Shown here: positions 7,749-17,349 of the stretch, piece after piece
Position numbering within the stretch: the first letter of the stretch is position 1
How the letters are laid out: the number at the start of each line of letters is the position of its first letter
Assembly (NCBI GenBank): GCA_964387325.1
Contig: CAYLYE010000003.1
Coordinates: forward strand, 1 to 64,000
Direction of reading: 5' to 3'
DNA length: 64,000 nucleotides
From: CAZZBK01 sp964387325
GTDB taxonomy: Bacteria; Planctomycetota; Planctomycetia; Pirellulales; PNKZ01
Notes under the pieces: model-generated
Database searches by the model: none
Seen by the model: only the letters and a program-made list of their open reading frames with translations
Told to the model about the DNA's origin: nothing
Position numbers and translations under genes: made by a program

Positions 7749-9290
7749 ATGAGTAGCGAGTTTGGAATTGGTACGCTGTTGGGGTTGTCAACCATTCAAT
7801 TGGTCGTGGGAGGCGCCCTTGGCGCGTGGCTAAGAACTCCATCGCCCGCGCCGGGCGGCACTGCGGCCGACACCGCGGGTTTGCGCGACTCGATCATGAA
7901 AGAACTGATGGAACAGCAGAATCAGAAGGTCCAGGAGATGGACGAACAGATGCGCAAGCTGCAAGACTTGGTCGGCAGCGTCGGCGCGAATGTCGGTCAG
8001 CACAACAGTAGCGTGCAGGCGATCAACGCCGAGCTGGCCAACGCGGCCACGGGCGATACCAGCGAACTACAAGATGCGCTGCTCAGCACCGTCTCGAAAG
8101 TCACCCAGGCGAACGAAGCGCTGCAAGCCCAGCTGCAAGAAGCCGAAGCCCGGTTGGTCGAGCAACAAAAAGCGCTCGAGAAGCAAATGGCCCAGGCCCG
8201 GACCGACGCCTTGACCGGCGCGCTCAATCGCCGCGCCTTTGACGATGAATTGGGCCGTCGCGTCGCCGAGTATCACCGCTATCGCACCCCGATCACACTG
8301 ATGTTGGGGGATATCGACTTCTTCAAGAAATTCAATGATACCCACGGCCATCAAGCGGGCGATCAAGTCCTTAAGGAAACGGCCAAAGCGCTCAGCAAGG
8401 CGATGCGCGATGTCGACTTGGTCTGTCGCTACGGCGGCGAAGAATTCGCCATCATCATGCCCGCCACCGAGTTGACCGGCGGCGGACTCGGTGCCGAACG
8501 CGCTCGATTGGCCATCGAAGCGGTCACCGTCATGTTCGAAGAGCAACAGTTGCACGTGACCATGAGCTGCGGTGTCGCGTCGGCTCTCACGAGCGAAGAC
8601 CCCAGCTCGCTCGTCAAGCGGGCCGACGAAGCGCTCTACGCCTCGAAACGGGCGGGCCGCAATTGTACGCACTTGCACGATGGCTCGATGATCGTTCCAC
8701 AATCGTCCCAAGCGGACGTTAAAGCACCCGAGGTCGAGTTGAGCAAAACGGTCGATTTGCTGCAAAGCCTGCCCAATCGCGACGCGTTTACGGTCGAGCT
8801 GCGGCGCCGCATCGAGCAAAACCATCGTTATCATACGCCGGTGAGCGTCATGTTGTGCTCGATCGATATGTTCAGCAAGATTCGCGATCGCAACGGCAAA
8901 GAGGTGAGCCAGCAGGTGCTCCGCGAAGCCGTGCAGGCCATCAATCTCATGCGTCGCGACACGGACATGATCGCGCGCGTGGCCGACGACCGGCTGGCCA
9001 TTGTGCTGCTGTCATCGAACCTCACCAAGGCGGTTGATCTTGCGCAGCGGATTCGTCAGACGCTCGAACAATGCGAGGTTAATTGCGAAGGGCACGATCC
9101 GATGCAGTTCACCGTGAGCATCGGCGTAGCCGAGGTGCGCCACGACGACGACGCCGAAACCATCGTCGAGCGCGCAACGCTGTCGCTCGACGAGGCGCAA
9201 GTCGCCGGCGGCAACAGCGTCCAGACCCAAGACACGCCCGAAGCCGTGCCGATTGCGGCGACACTACATGCGGTTGGCGGCCACCATTAA
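7749..9290 (+). CDS. Membrane-anchored dual-GGDEF diguanylate cyclase
   Basis: 513-residue signalling protein, probably inner-membrane anchored by the hydrophobic segment at residues 7-28. A coiled coil (about 50-150) leads into GGDEF domain 1 (152-310). This has DALTGALNRRAFD, the active signature GGEEF at 229-233, and the inhibitory I-site RDVD at 220-223, five residues upstream. Domain 2 (about 335-490) keeps an I-site-like RDTD at 403-406, but its signature is ADDRL (412-416), so it should not cyclise GTP. The expected output is c-di-GMP made by domain 1, with domain 2 as a possible c-di-GMP-binding or dimerisation module. Monocistronic. Confidence 0.9.
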   Translation: MSSEFGIGTLLGLSTIQLVVGGALGAWLRTPSPAPGGTAADTAGLRDSIMKELMEQQNQKVQEMDEQMRKLQDLVGSVGANVGQHNSSVQAINAELANAATGDTSELQDALLSTVSKVTQANEALQAQLQEAEARLVEQQKALEKQMAQARTDALTGALNRRAFDDELGRRVAEYHRYRTPITLMLGDIDFFKKFNDTHGHQAGDQVLKETAKALSKAMRDVDLVCRYGGEEFAIIMPATELTGGGLGAERARLAIEAVTVMFEEQQLHVTMSCGVASALTSEDPSSLVKRADEALYASKRAGRNCTHLHDGSMIVPQSSQADVKAPEVELSKTVDLLQSLPNRDAFTVELRRRIEQNHRYHTPVSVMLCSIDMFSKIRDRNGKEVSQQVLREAVQAINLMRRDTDMIARVADDRLAIVLLSSNLTKAVDLAQRIRQTLEQCEVNCEGHDPMQFTVSIGVAEVRHDDDAETIVERATLSLDEAQVAGGNSVQTQDTPEAVPIAATLHAVGGHH

Positions 9291-9365
9291 AAGCCGTTGG
9301 CTGGGCCCGTCGGAATCAGGACAACTCTCTCGACAACGACCTCGCGCCACCTCGATGCGGGGTCG

Positions 9366-9518
9366 TTACTTTTTCTTCTTCGCGGCCTTTTTGCTCGCTT
9401 TCTTCGCGCCGGCCTTTTTGGCCGAGCCTGCCGCAGCGCCCTTCTTCTTGCCAAACACGTTATCCCAGTTCTGTGAGAACAGCGGGGTTGGGCCTGTGCG
9501 AATGATCGGTCCTGACAT
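9366..9518 (-). CDS. 50-residue Lys/Ala-rich small protein
   Basis: Very small gene on the minus strand. Translation gives MSGPIIRTGPTPLFSQ, then NWDNVFGKKK, then an Ala/Gly/Ser/Lys tail with 15 or more lysines. An AGGAG lies 11 bases before the ATG. The N-terminal part looks like a defined motif (GPTP-F-NWD-VFG), and the tail resembles histone H1-like basic tails. I have an impression of similar short proteins in other planctomycetes but cannot verify it. Nucleic-acid or ribosome binding is a guess from charge. It is convergent with the GGDEF gene. Confidence 0.7.
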   Translation of the reverse strand: MSGPIIRTGPTPLFSQNWDNVFGKKKGAAAGSAKKAGAKKASKKAAKKKK

Positions 9519-9697
9519 GGCGGTAAGTGCTCCTCGACGATGAACGATTTAATCTGGGCTCTATTCTAGGTACTGAAGTTGTTCCTGCAAGATGGGCAAG
9601 TCGAGGGGGATTTTACGCCGCCGAGCGATTATAATCAGCTCCGTGGATTCCCCCCTGCTCACGTGATTACCTTCGATTTGTTAAAGGGTTTCCGATC

Positions 9698-10909
9698 ATG
9701 ATGCGTTCGTGGCTAGGTTGCGCGTTGCTGGTTGTCGTTGCACTCTCTTCAAGCGGCCTGTCACATGCGGCCGATGCGCCCTCGATCGGTACCTATCGCG
9801 GCTGGGTCACCGCCGCCGCGTTCTCACCCAAGGGGGATCTGCTCGCCACGACCGGTGGGCAAACTCTGCTGTATCGACCGGGCGAGGTCCAACTCTGGGA
9901 CCCGCAGAGCGGCAAACAACTCGCCTCGTTCGAAGGACACGAAACCGCTGTCTGGTGTGTGGCGTTTTCGCCCGACGGTGCGACGCTCGCCACCGGCGGC
10001 TACGATGGCACGGTGAAGCTGTGGGACGTGGTGACGAAAAAAGAAAAGGGGTCATTTGCCCCGCATAAGCATTGGGTTCACGGCGTGCTCTTCAGTGCCG
10101 ACGGCAAGTCACTCTTCACCGCGAGCGATGACACGACCGCTAAACTTTGGGACATCACGTCCTCTCCGCCGCAAGAAAAACAAACCTATAAAGGGCACGC
10201 CGGCGCAGTTACCTGCCTGGCCTTATCGGCCGATGGCCAGAAGCTCATCACCGGCAGCAACGACAAGACGGTCATCGTTTGGAACACGGCCGACGGCAAA
10301 GAACGACTCAAGCTCGAAGGGCACGACGACGCGATCCTCGGCTTGGCCTTGCTGACCGACGGCCAAACGCTTGCCACTGCCAGCGCCGATCGGTTCATGA
10401 AGTTCTGGACGCTCGATGAGTCGAAGGCAGTCAAAAAAGAAGCTCCGAAAAAGGAAGAGCCGAAAAAAGAAGAATCCAAGAAGGATGAGCCTAAAAAAGA
10501 AGAGGCGAAGAAGGACGACAAAAAGCCTGACGCCGAGAAAAAAGACGGCGACAAGAAAGATGCCCCGCCGGCCGAGCCGCCGAAGAAAGTCCCGTCCCCC
10601 AGCGAGCTCGCGTCGATCGAGGCCCACAAGAATTGGGTCCACGGCCTCGCCCTGAGTCGCGACGGAAAGTGGCTCGCCACGGCCGGACACGATCGCTCGG
10701 TCAAGCTTTGGGACGTCGCCGCGAAAAAGGAAGCTCACGCCTTCACGCTCTACCTTGGCAGCGTTTGGGCCGTCTCGTTCTCGCCTGACGGCAAGACCCT
10801 CGCCACCGGCAGCCACACCGATGGCCTCAAGCTCTGGAATCTCGACACGAAGCAAGAGCGTTTCCCGGCCCCAAAGGTCGAAGAGAAACCCAAGGACGCG
10901 AAGAAATAA
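9698..10909 (+). CDS. Secreted WD40 beta-propeller protein with Lys/Glu-rich insertion
   Basis: 403 residues with a signal peptide (residues 1-25, cleavage near SHAADA). Seven WD40 blades can be counted by their GH/W(V)-and-F/L-S-DG-LATGS-D-KLWD pattern, beginning near residues 33, 78, 121, 165, 206, 308 and 350. Between blades 5 and 6 sits a low-complexity linker (about 246-299) built of KKEEPKK-like repeats. The propeller is probably a periplasmic protein-interaction scaffold; no enzyme motif is present. The Lys/Glu run has a different codon and amino-acid texture from the blades and looks like a repeat-expanded insertion. Confidence 0.88.
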   Translation: MMRSWLGCALLVVVALSSSGLSHAADAPSIGTYRGWVTAAAFSPKGDLLATTGGQTLLYRPGEVQLWDPQSGKQLASFEGHETAVWCVAFSPDGATLATGGYDGTVKLWDVVTKKEKGSFAPHKHWVHGVLFSADGKSLFTASDDTTAKLWDITSSPPQEKQTYKGHAGAVTCLALSADGQKLITGSNDKTVIVWNTADGKERLKLEGHDDAILGLALLTDGQTLATASADRFMKFWTLDESKAVKKEAPKKEEPKKEESKKDEPKKEEAKKDDKKPDAEKKDGDKKDAPPAEPPKKVPSPSELASIEAHKNWVHGLALSRDGKWLATAGHDRSVKLWDVAAKKEAHAFTLYLGSVWAVSFSPDGKTLATGSHTDGLKLWNLDTKQERFPAPKVEEKPKDAKK

Positions 10910-10943
10910 TCAAGCATGCCCCGCATCAGGCAGCTACCGAGCA

Positions 10944-11684
10944 CTACAGCTCGCGGATCCAAATGTTGCGGAACCGCACGGGGTTGCCGTGGTCTTGGAT
11001 CGTGAACGGCAATTTGGGCGGATGGGCTGCATAGGCCGGGGCCTTGTCCCAGGCGGTCGAGCCCTCGAGCGCGAAGTGATTCTGCACCAGCACACCATTG
11101 TGCAACACGGTCACGTAGGCGGGGGACTTCACGGAGCCGTCGGCTTCAAATCGCGGGGCGGTGAAGATGATGTCGTAACTCTGCCACTCGCCCGGCTTGC
11201 GACAGGCGTTCACCAACGGTGGGTTCTGCTTATAGATCGCGGCGGCTTGTCCGTCCGGGTAGGTCGAGTTGTCGAACGAGTCGAGGATCTGTACTTCGTA
11301 GCGTCCCATGAGATGAATGCCGCTATTGCCGCGACCTTGGCCCGAACCCTTCACTTCGCTCGGAGCGGCCCATTCGAGGTGCAACTGACAATCGCCGAAG
11401 GCCTGCTTGGTGGCGAGCCCGCCCCCTTTGACCGTGGCGACACCGTCGGCAACGAGCCATTTGTCTCCGCCGTTGAACGCGGCGAGGTCCTGGCCACCAA
11501 AGAGCACGATGGCATCGGAGGGGGCACCGCTCGCGGGACCGGGATCGACCACTTTGGGCACGTCCCATTTCTTGCCGCTGAGATACTCGACCCCCTGCAC
11601 AGCCGAGTAGCTCAGGACCACCAAGGCCGACAAACAAAGTCCCACCATCGAGAGCGAGGGGCGCGAGAAACGGGGCGAGATCAT
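10944..11684 (-). CDS. DUF1080 (3-keto-disaccharide hydrolase-like) secreted protein
   Basis: 246 residues from the ATG at 11684. The N-terminal hydrophobic segment (MVGLCLSALVVLSYSAV) is a signal peptide or anchor. The DUF1080 laminin-G-like fold shows VLFGGQDLAAF, LATKQAFGDCQLHLEWAAP, GNSGIHLMGRYEVQILDS, GEWQSYDIIFTAPRF, VLHNGVLVQNH and PIRFRNIW-like VRFRNIWI at the end. Members of this domain family act on 3-keto-glycosides or bind sugars. A periplasmic carbohydrate role is therefore likely, but the substrate is unknown. Convergent with the WD40 gene. Confidence 0.88.
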   Translation of the reverse strand: MISPRFSRPSLSMVGLCLSALVVLSYSAVQGVEYLSGKKWDVPKVVDPGPASGAPSDAIVLFGGQDLAAFNGGDKWLVADGVATVKGGGLATKQAFGDCQLHLEWAAPSEVKGSGQGRGNSGIHLMGRYEVQILDSFDNSTYPDGQAAAIYKQNPPLVNACRKPGEWQSYDIIFTAPRFEADGSVKSPAYVTVLHNGVLVQNHFALEGSTAWDKAPAYAAHPPKLPFTIQDHGNPVRFRNIWIREL

Positions 11685-11844
11685 ACGAGTGTTCCTGTCG
11701 TAGGGGTTGTAGTGCCGACGATCCATAATCACCCATCTTCACACGACTTGCAAGCCGCACCAAATCGTTGACGGCTCGCCGAGGGAGGGGAGAATAAAGA
11801 GATCGTCTTCTCTCGTCTCAGTTTGCCCTTCAGGAAAAGTCGCC

Positions 11845-14088
11845 GTGAGTGTGGCGGTCCCTTCAGACGCAATGCAGCAGGCCCTCGAGCTGCACCGAGC
11901 CGGTGATTTGCGTCAGGCTGCGCTCGCCTACGAACAGATCATCCACTCGACACCGGCTCATGCCGAGGCTTGGCATATGCTCGGCGTCTTGAGCCATCAG
12001 TTGGGTAAAAACGAGCTCGCGCTCCGCTGTATCAGCGAGGCCGTGAAGCTCGACCCCATCCAGGCCGCGTACCATAGTAACCAGGGGGTCGTCTATCTGG
12101 CGGTGGATCGCGTCAACGAGGCGATCGCCAGCTACCGGCTCGCCATCCTCCGCAAGCAAGACTATCCCGAGGCGTTCTGCAACCTGGGGCACGCGCTGAT
12201 CAAGATCCGCGATTTTGACGAAGCGGACAAAGCCCTCCGCGAGGCCTTGCGGCTGCAAGGCGAGTATCCCGAGGTGCAATTCAACCTCGGCCAGCTCGCT
12301 CAAGAACGGGGCCACGTCGACGAGGCGATCCGCTACTACCGCGAGGCCCTGCGCCTGCGGGGCGATTACATCGAGCCGCTCAACAATCTCGCCGTGCTGC
12401 TCAAAAATCGGGGCGAGTTCGACGAGGCGCAACAACTCCTTCAGAAGTCGCTCGAACTCAATCCGCGCGTGATCGAAGCTCGCTACAACCTCGCCCAAAC
12501 CAAGCATGCCCAAGGGCGGCTCGTCGAGGCGGTCGAACTCTACCAACGGTTTTTGCACGATCGCCCACAATATGCCTCGGGCCACAACAACTTGGGCAAC
12601 GCGCTCGAGGACCTGGGCCAAGTCGACGACGCGATCATCTGCTATCGCACGGCATTGCAACTCCAGCCCGATTTGCTCGAAGCCTACAACAACCTTGCCC
12701 ACGCCTTTCAAGTGCAGGGCAAACTGCAAGAAGCCAAGCTTTGTTATCACGAAGCGCTCAAGCTCGCTGCGCGACACCCGGTCGTGCTGAGCAACTGGCT
12801 GTTCTTCCTTAACTACCTCAACGAGGTCGACCAGAAGGATCTGTTCAAAGAGCATCGCCGCTGGGGCAAGCAGTTCGGACACGAAGATCGCCCCGTGCCC
12901 AACTATCCGCACGATCGATCCCCCGAGCGGAAATTGCGTGTCGGCTATATATCCCCCGACTTTCATGAGCACGCCGTGGCCCGGTTCATGGAACCGATCT
13001 TGGCCTATCACAATCACGAGCAATTCGAAGTCTATTTGTACGCCGACGTCGCGGTGAGTGACGTTACCAGTCAGGCGTTTGCTCAACTGGCCAATCACTG
13101 GCGCGTCACACGCTGGCTCGATCACGACCAGCTGGCCGAGCAGATTCGACGCGATGAGATCGATATTCTCGTCGACTTGGCCGGTCACACGGCCTGGGGG
13201 CGACTGCCGGTCTTTGCGCGGCGTGTGGCTCCGGTGCAGGTGTCGTATCTGGGCTACCCGAACACGACCGGCTTGGAGGCGATCCAGTACCGGCTCACTG
13301 ACGCGGTGTGCGATCCGATCAGCGACCCGATCCTGCACAGCGAAGATCTTGTGCGGCTCGCGCCGAGTTTCGCGTGCTTTGCGCCGCCGGTAGATATCCC
13401 TGAGTCCGGTCCGCTCCCTTACGAACGCAATAAATTCATCACGTTCGGCTCTCTGCACAGCCTTTCGAAGCTCAACGACGACGTGCTCGACCTGTGGGCC
13501 AAGGTCCTGAAGGCCAATCCTCGCTCGCGGCTGCTCATGTATCGCGACGCACTCAACGGCTCGGCCGTGGATCACTTCATCGCGCAGTTCGAGAAGCGGG
13601 CCGTCGATCGCTCGCGGCTTGAACTACGCTGTGGCCCGCCGGGTGGCGCTCATCACCTGACACAGTACCACGACATCGACGTGTCGCTCGATCCGTTCCC
13701 GTGGTCGGGGCACACCACGGCTTGCGAATCACTTTGGCAGGGAGTGCCGGTCATCACGCTGCGTGGTCAGCGTTACGCCGCCCGCATGGTGTCGAGCCTG
13801 CTGCAAGTGCTCGGCCATAGCGAGTGGATTGCCGAGACCCCCGAGCAGTACGTGAAAATCTCGACGGCGCTGGCCAATGCACCGGCTCAGCTCGCCACGC
13901 TGCGATCGTCACTGCGTCGCGAACTGCTCAACAGCGGCGCCTGCGACGGTGTTTCGTTTACACAAAATATCGAGTCGGCCTATCGCCGAATGTGGCAAGA
14001 GTGGCTGCGCACCTCGGCCCGCTCCGCCCACAAATCGCCTCGTAAATCGTCACCCAAATCGAAATCGACTCCCAAGAAGAAGTCTTAA
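11845..14088 (+). CDS. TPR protein with SPINDLY/O-GlcNAc transferase-like domain (copy 1)
   Basis: 747 residues from a GTG preceded by AGGAAAAG. Residues about 10-310 are tandem TPRs. Residues about 345-720 are a glycosyltransferase family 41-like domain. Its segments are LRVGYISPDFHEHAVARFMEP, DILVDLAGHTAWGRLP, PVQVSYLGYPNTTGLEAI and FGSLHSLSKLNDDVLDLWAKV. DPFPWSGHTTACESLWQGVP is the nucleotide-sugar region. The C-terminus is Lys/Ser-rich. The family transfers GlcNAc or another sugar to protein Ser/Thr; the bacterial target is unknown. It is followed after 33 bp by a paralogue, so the two form an operon. Confidence 0.9.
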   Translation: MSVAVPSDAMQQALELHRAGDLRQAALAYEQIIHSTPAHAEAWHMLGVLSHQLGKNELALRCISEAVKLDPIQAAYHSNQGVVYLAVDRVNEAIASYRLAILRKQDYPEAFCNLGHALIKIRDFDEADKALREALRLQGEYPEVQFNLGQLAQERGHVDEAIRYYREALRLRGDYIEPLNNLAVLLKNRGEFDEAQQLLQKSLELNPRVIEARYNLAQTKHAQGRLVEAVELYQRFLHDRPQYASGHNNLGNALEDLGQVDDAIICYRTALQLQPDLLEAYNNLAHAFQVQGKLQEAKLCYHEALKLAARHPVVLSNWLFFLNYLNEVDQKDLFKEHRRWGKQFGHEDRPVPNYPHDRSPERKLRVGYISPDFHEHAVARFMEPILAYHNHEQFEVYLYADVAVSDVTSQAFAQLANHWRVTRWLDHDQLAEQIRRDEIDILVDLAGHTAWGRLPVFARRVAPVQVSYLGYPNTTGLEAIQYRLTDAVCDPISDPILHSEDLVRLAPSFACFAPPVDIPESGPLPYERNKFITFGSLHSLSKLNDDVLDLWAKVLKANPRSRLLMYRDALNGSAVDHFIAQFEKRAVDRSRLELRCGPPGGAHHLTQYHDIDVSLDPFPWSGHTTACESLWQGVPVITLRGQRYAARMVSSLLQVLGHSEWIAETPEQYVKISTALANAPAQLATLRSSLRRELLNSGACDGVSFTQNIESAYRRMWQEWLRTSARSAHKSPRKSSPKSKSTPKKKS

Positions 14089-14121
14089 CTCGGCTCACGC
14101 TCGAACAGGTAATCACACATT

Positions 14122-16491
14122 ATGCCCACGATTCGCGACGGTCTCGACGAAGCGTTGAAATATCACCGCAGCGGCAAACTGATGGAAGCGGAGAGCATCT
14201 ATCGGCAGATCAACGAGCTGGCGCCGTTGCAGCCCGATGCCTGGCATTTACGTGGCGTGATCGCCACTCAGATTGGGCGACCCGACGTGGCGCTCGAACA
14301 CATTCGCAAAGCGATCGAGCTGAATCCGTTCACGCCGGTGTTTCACAACAGCCTAGGGTCGACCTTCGAGGCGCTTGGTCAAATTGAGAAAGCGTTGGAA
14401 GAGTACGAGCGCGCGCTGGAGATCAAAGGAGATTACTCCGAAGCCCATTTCAACGTCGGCCGGATGCACGAGCGGCTGCGGCAATTCCCTCAAGCCCAGA
14501 AAGCGTATCATCTCGCGCTCCGCTGCAACGCCGGCTACCCCGAGGCCGAGCATCGCTTGGGTCGCGTGGCACTCGAACTAAACCAAGCCGACGAGGCGGC
14601 CGAACATTTTCGCAAAGCGCTCCGTATCAAGCCCGAGTTTTTGCCCGCCATGGAAGACCTGGGGGTGCTACGCATTCAGCAGCAGCGCTATACGGAAGCC
14701 GAGAATCAGTTTCGCAAGCTGCTCGAGTTACGGCCGCAAATTGCCAACGCCCACCACCAATTGGGCCTCGCGCTTCAAGGCCAAAGCCGGCTCGACGAAG
14801 CCGAACGCGAGCATGCCGCAGCCTTGCGACTCGATCCAAATATGTTCGAGGCGCAGAACAACTTGGGCATCTGCCTCGCCCTCCGCGGAAAATTACAGGA
14901 CGCAGCCGTCTGCTTCCGCGAGACCATTAAGCTGCGCCCCGAATATAGCGATGCCCACAGCAACCTGGGGAACGTCTACCTGACGCTGGGACAGCGCGAT
15001 CAGGCAGTCGATTGCTACAAGCAGGCGATCGCGCTGAACCCCGACAACGCGCAGGCCTACAGTAACTTTGCCGCCGTGTTGGGCCCGATGGGCTTGCTCA
15101 CCGAGGCGGCTCAATGTGCCCAGCGCGCCGCCCAGTTGCAGCCCGAATATGCCGACGCACACAACAATCTGGCCAATGTCTACAAAGAGCTGGGGCTCTT
15201 CAAGGAATCGATCGCCGAGTCGATGCAGGCTTTACGCATCCGGCCATTCTTCCCGCCGGCGCACAGTAATCTGCTGCTGACCTCGAACTACGATCCACAA
15301 GCCACGAACGAGCAGATCTTCGAGATTCATCAGCAATACTTTCCAAAGCAAGGCGCACATCTGGCCCGGACCACGGCCCACGCGAATCTCACGTATCCGG
15401 ATCGCCCGTTGCGGATTGGCTACGTTTCGCCCGACTTGCGTGAGCATCCCGTCACGTCATTCCTGGAGCCGATCCTCGCGAATCACGATCGTCGCGTGTC
15501 GTCGGTCGTGCTCTATAACGATGTGAGTGCTCCGGATGTCACGACGACTCGCTTGGCCAACTACGGCCATGAATGGCGCAACACACACGGTCGCACCGAT
15601 GACGAAGTGGCCGCGATGGTGCAAGCCGACGGTGTCGATATTCTCATCGATCTGGCTGGCCACACGGCCCACAATCGATTGCCGATGTTTGCTCGCAAAC
15701 CCGCCCCGGTTCAAGTCAGCTACATCGGCTACCCGTCGACGACGGGCGTGCCGACAATCGACTACTTGATCACCGACAACGTCATCGATCAGCCGGGAGA
15801 CGATCGTTTTTACACAGAAAAGCTCGTGCGGCTTGAGCCGAGTTTCTGTTGCTTCACGGCGTCACCGTTCTGTCCGAATGTCGCGCCGCTGCCGGCGATG
15901 CAGCGTGGCCAGATCACGTTCGGCTCGCTCAACGGCCTGATGAAGCTCAACGATCATGTGCTGATGTTCTGGGCGCGTCTGCTGCGCGAGGTGCCGAACT
16001 CGCGATTGTTGCTCATCCGCAACACGATTCGGGGTCCAGTCGCCGACCGGATTCGCAACCTGTTCCGACACCAAGGGATCGACGACGCACGGATCGACCT
16101 GCGCGACAATTGGGGGGGCGGTCGCATGCACTACGCCGCCTACGAAGAGATCGACATCGCGCTGGACGTGTTCCCCTGGAGTGGCCACACGACGGCGTGT
16201 GAGGCCCTGTGGATGGGTGTCCCCGTCGTCACGCTCTACGGTGCTCGACATGCCGGTCGTATGGTGTCGAGCGTGCTCAACGCCGCCGGACTGAGCGGCT
16301 GGATCGCCCAATCACCGGAGCAGTATATTAGTATCGCCCAGCAGTTGGCCAGTAATCTGCCGGGGCTGATCGACACGCGGGTGAAATTGCGTGGCCACCT
16401 CGCCGCCTCGCCGCTGTGCGACGGCAAGCGCTTCACCGCCCAACTGGAACAAGCCTACCGCCAGATGTGGCGCGCCTGGGCCGCGTCGTAA
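14122..16491 (+). CDS. TPR protein with SPINDLY/O-GlcNAc transferase-like domain (copy 2)
   Basis: 789 residues. TPR repeats cover about residues 1-400, more than in copy 1. The GT41-like domain follows: LRIGYVSPDLREHPVTSFLEP, DILIDLAGHTAHNRLP, PVQVSYIGYPSTTGVPTIDY, FGSLNGLMKLNDHVLMFWARL, then DVFPWSGHTTACEALWMGVP and RHAGRMVSSVLNAAGL. All family landmarks are intact, so it should be an active transferase. The longer TPR arm suggests a different protein substrate from copy 1. It lies 33 bp after copy 1 and 78 bp before a DUF1080 gene. Confidence 0.9.
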   Translation: MPTIRDGLDEALKYHRSGKLMEAESIYRQINELAPLQPDAWHLRGVIATQIGRPDVALEHIRKAIELNPFTPVFHNSLGSTFEALGQIEKALEEYERALEIKGDYSEAHFNVGRMHERLRQFPQAQKAYHLALRCNAGYPEAEHRLGRVALELNQADEAAEHFRKALRIKPEFLPAMEDLGVLRIQQQRYTEAENQFRKLLELRPQIANAHHQLGLALQGQSRLDEAEREHAAALRLDPNMFEAQNNLGICLALRGKLQDAAVCFRETIKLRPEYSDAHSNLGNVYLTLGQRDQAVDCYKQAIALNPDNAQAYSNFAAVLGPMGLLTEAAQCAQRAAQLQPEYADAHNNLANVYKELGLFKESIAESMQALRIRPFFPPAHSNLLLTSNYDPQATNEQIFEIHQQYFPKQGAHLARTTAHANLTYPDRPLRIGYVSPDLREHPVTSFLEPILANHDRRVSSVVLYNDVSAPDVTTTRLANYGHEWRNTHGRTDDEVAAMVQADGVDILIDLAGHTAHNRLPMFARKPAPVQVSYIGYPSTTGVPTIDYLITDNVIDQPGDDRFYTEKLVRLEPSFCCFTASPFCPNVAPLPAMQRGQITFGSLNGLMKLNDHVLMFWARLLREVPNSRLLLIRNTIRGPVADRIRNLFRHQGIDDARIDLRDNWGGGRMHYAAYEEIDIALDVFPWSGHTTACEALWMGVPVVTLYGARHAGRMVSSVLNAAGLSGWIAQSPEQYISIAQQLASNLPGLIDTRVKLRGHLAASPLCDGKRFTAQLEQAYRQMWRAWAAS

Positions 16492-16569
16492 ACGAACGTT
16501 CTCTCCTAGCGAGAGAACACAGTCCATCGGTCTTCCAACATGGTCAACACGCTCGTGAGTCTCCAAACG

Positions 16570-17349
16570 ATGAAACGTTACGCATTGCTTTTATCGCTGT
16601 TTGTGTATGCTTCGTTCGCTCAGGCCGACGACGGCTGGATCACGTTGTTCGACGGCCAATCGCTTAGCGGTTGGCATAAGAATCCCGAGCGCATCGGTCA
16701 CGGCACCGGAGGCCAATGGGTGGTCGAAGACGGCGTCATCGTCGGCCAGCAAGACCCGCCCGGCAGTGGTAATGGCGGCATCTTGTTGACCGATCGCAAG
16801 TTCAAAGACTTTGAGTTGCTCATCGATCTGAAGCCCGATTGGGGTGTGTGCAGCGGTTTGTTTCTGCGCGCCAACGATCGCGGCCAGTGCTTGCAGATGA
16901 TGGTCGACTATCATGAGAAAGGGAACGTTGGCCATGTCTATGGCGAAGGCACAGGCGGCTTCAACAATCGGCCCTTCGAGTTGTTCGGCAATTATGACAA
17001 CGAGAAGCTCATCAAGCTCACGACCAAGCCCTCGGGCCTCGAACTGCCCAAGGCCTACTCATGCAGCGGCGATGAGTTTGTCCAAGCTTGGAAAATCAAC
17101 GCCTGGAACACGGCTCGGGTGCGCGTCGTGGGCAACCCGCCACGCATGACCACCTGGATCAACGACCTGAAGGTGAGTGAATTCGACGGCACGACTTACG
17201 ACGGCAAGCAGTATGACAAGGCCAAGGTCGTGCAAACCCTCGGCGACTCAGGAAGTATTGCGGTTCAGGTGCATGGCGGAAAAAGCTGGCCAGCAGGGGC
17301 CAAGTGCCGCTGGAAGAATATCAAGATCAAGTCGCTCGATGCGCCCTAA
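16570..17349 (+). CDS. DUF1080 (3-keto-disaccharide hydrolase-like) secreted protein
   Basis: 259 residues from the ATG at 16570, with a clear signal peptide (MKRYALLLSLFVYASFAQAD). Domain landmarks are GWITLFDGQSLSGWHKN, WVVEDGVIVGQQDPPGSGNG, GGILLTDRKFKDFELLIDLK, GVCSGLFLRA, and the closing KCRWKNIKIKSLD. The closing block matches the laminin-G-like DUF1080 fold. Periplasmic sugar-related function is inferred from family. Its 3' end overlaps the next gene by 11 bp, so the two are probably co-translated. Confidence 0.9.
   Translation: MKRYALLLSLFVYASFAQADDGWITLFDGQSLSGWHKNPERIGHGTGGQWVVEDGVIVGQQDPPGSGNGGILLTDRKFKDFELLIDLKPDWGVCSGLFLRANDRGQCLQMMVDYHEKGNVGHVYGEGTGGFNNRPFELFGNYDNEKLIKLTTKPSGLELPKAYSCSGDEFVQAWKINAWNTARVRVVGNPPRMTTWINDLKVSEFDGTTYDGKQYDKAKVVQTLGDSGSIAVQVHGGKSWPAGAKCRWKNIKIKSLDAP

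Noticed and set aside
11863..13575. A 570-residue open frame on the minus strand opposite the first OGT-like gene
   Set aside because: It is the high-GC antisense shadow of a gene with clear motifs; its translation has no family features.
17177..17338. Upstream in-frame extension of the FGE-fold gene by 54 residues
   Set aside because: It overlaps the DUF1080 gene out of frame and has no signal peptide or domain sequence; the ATG at 17339 gives a proper leader.
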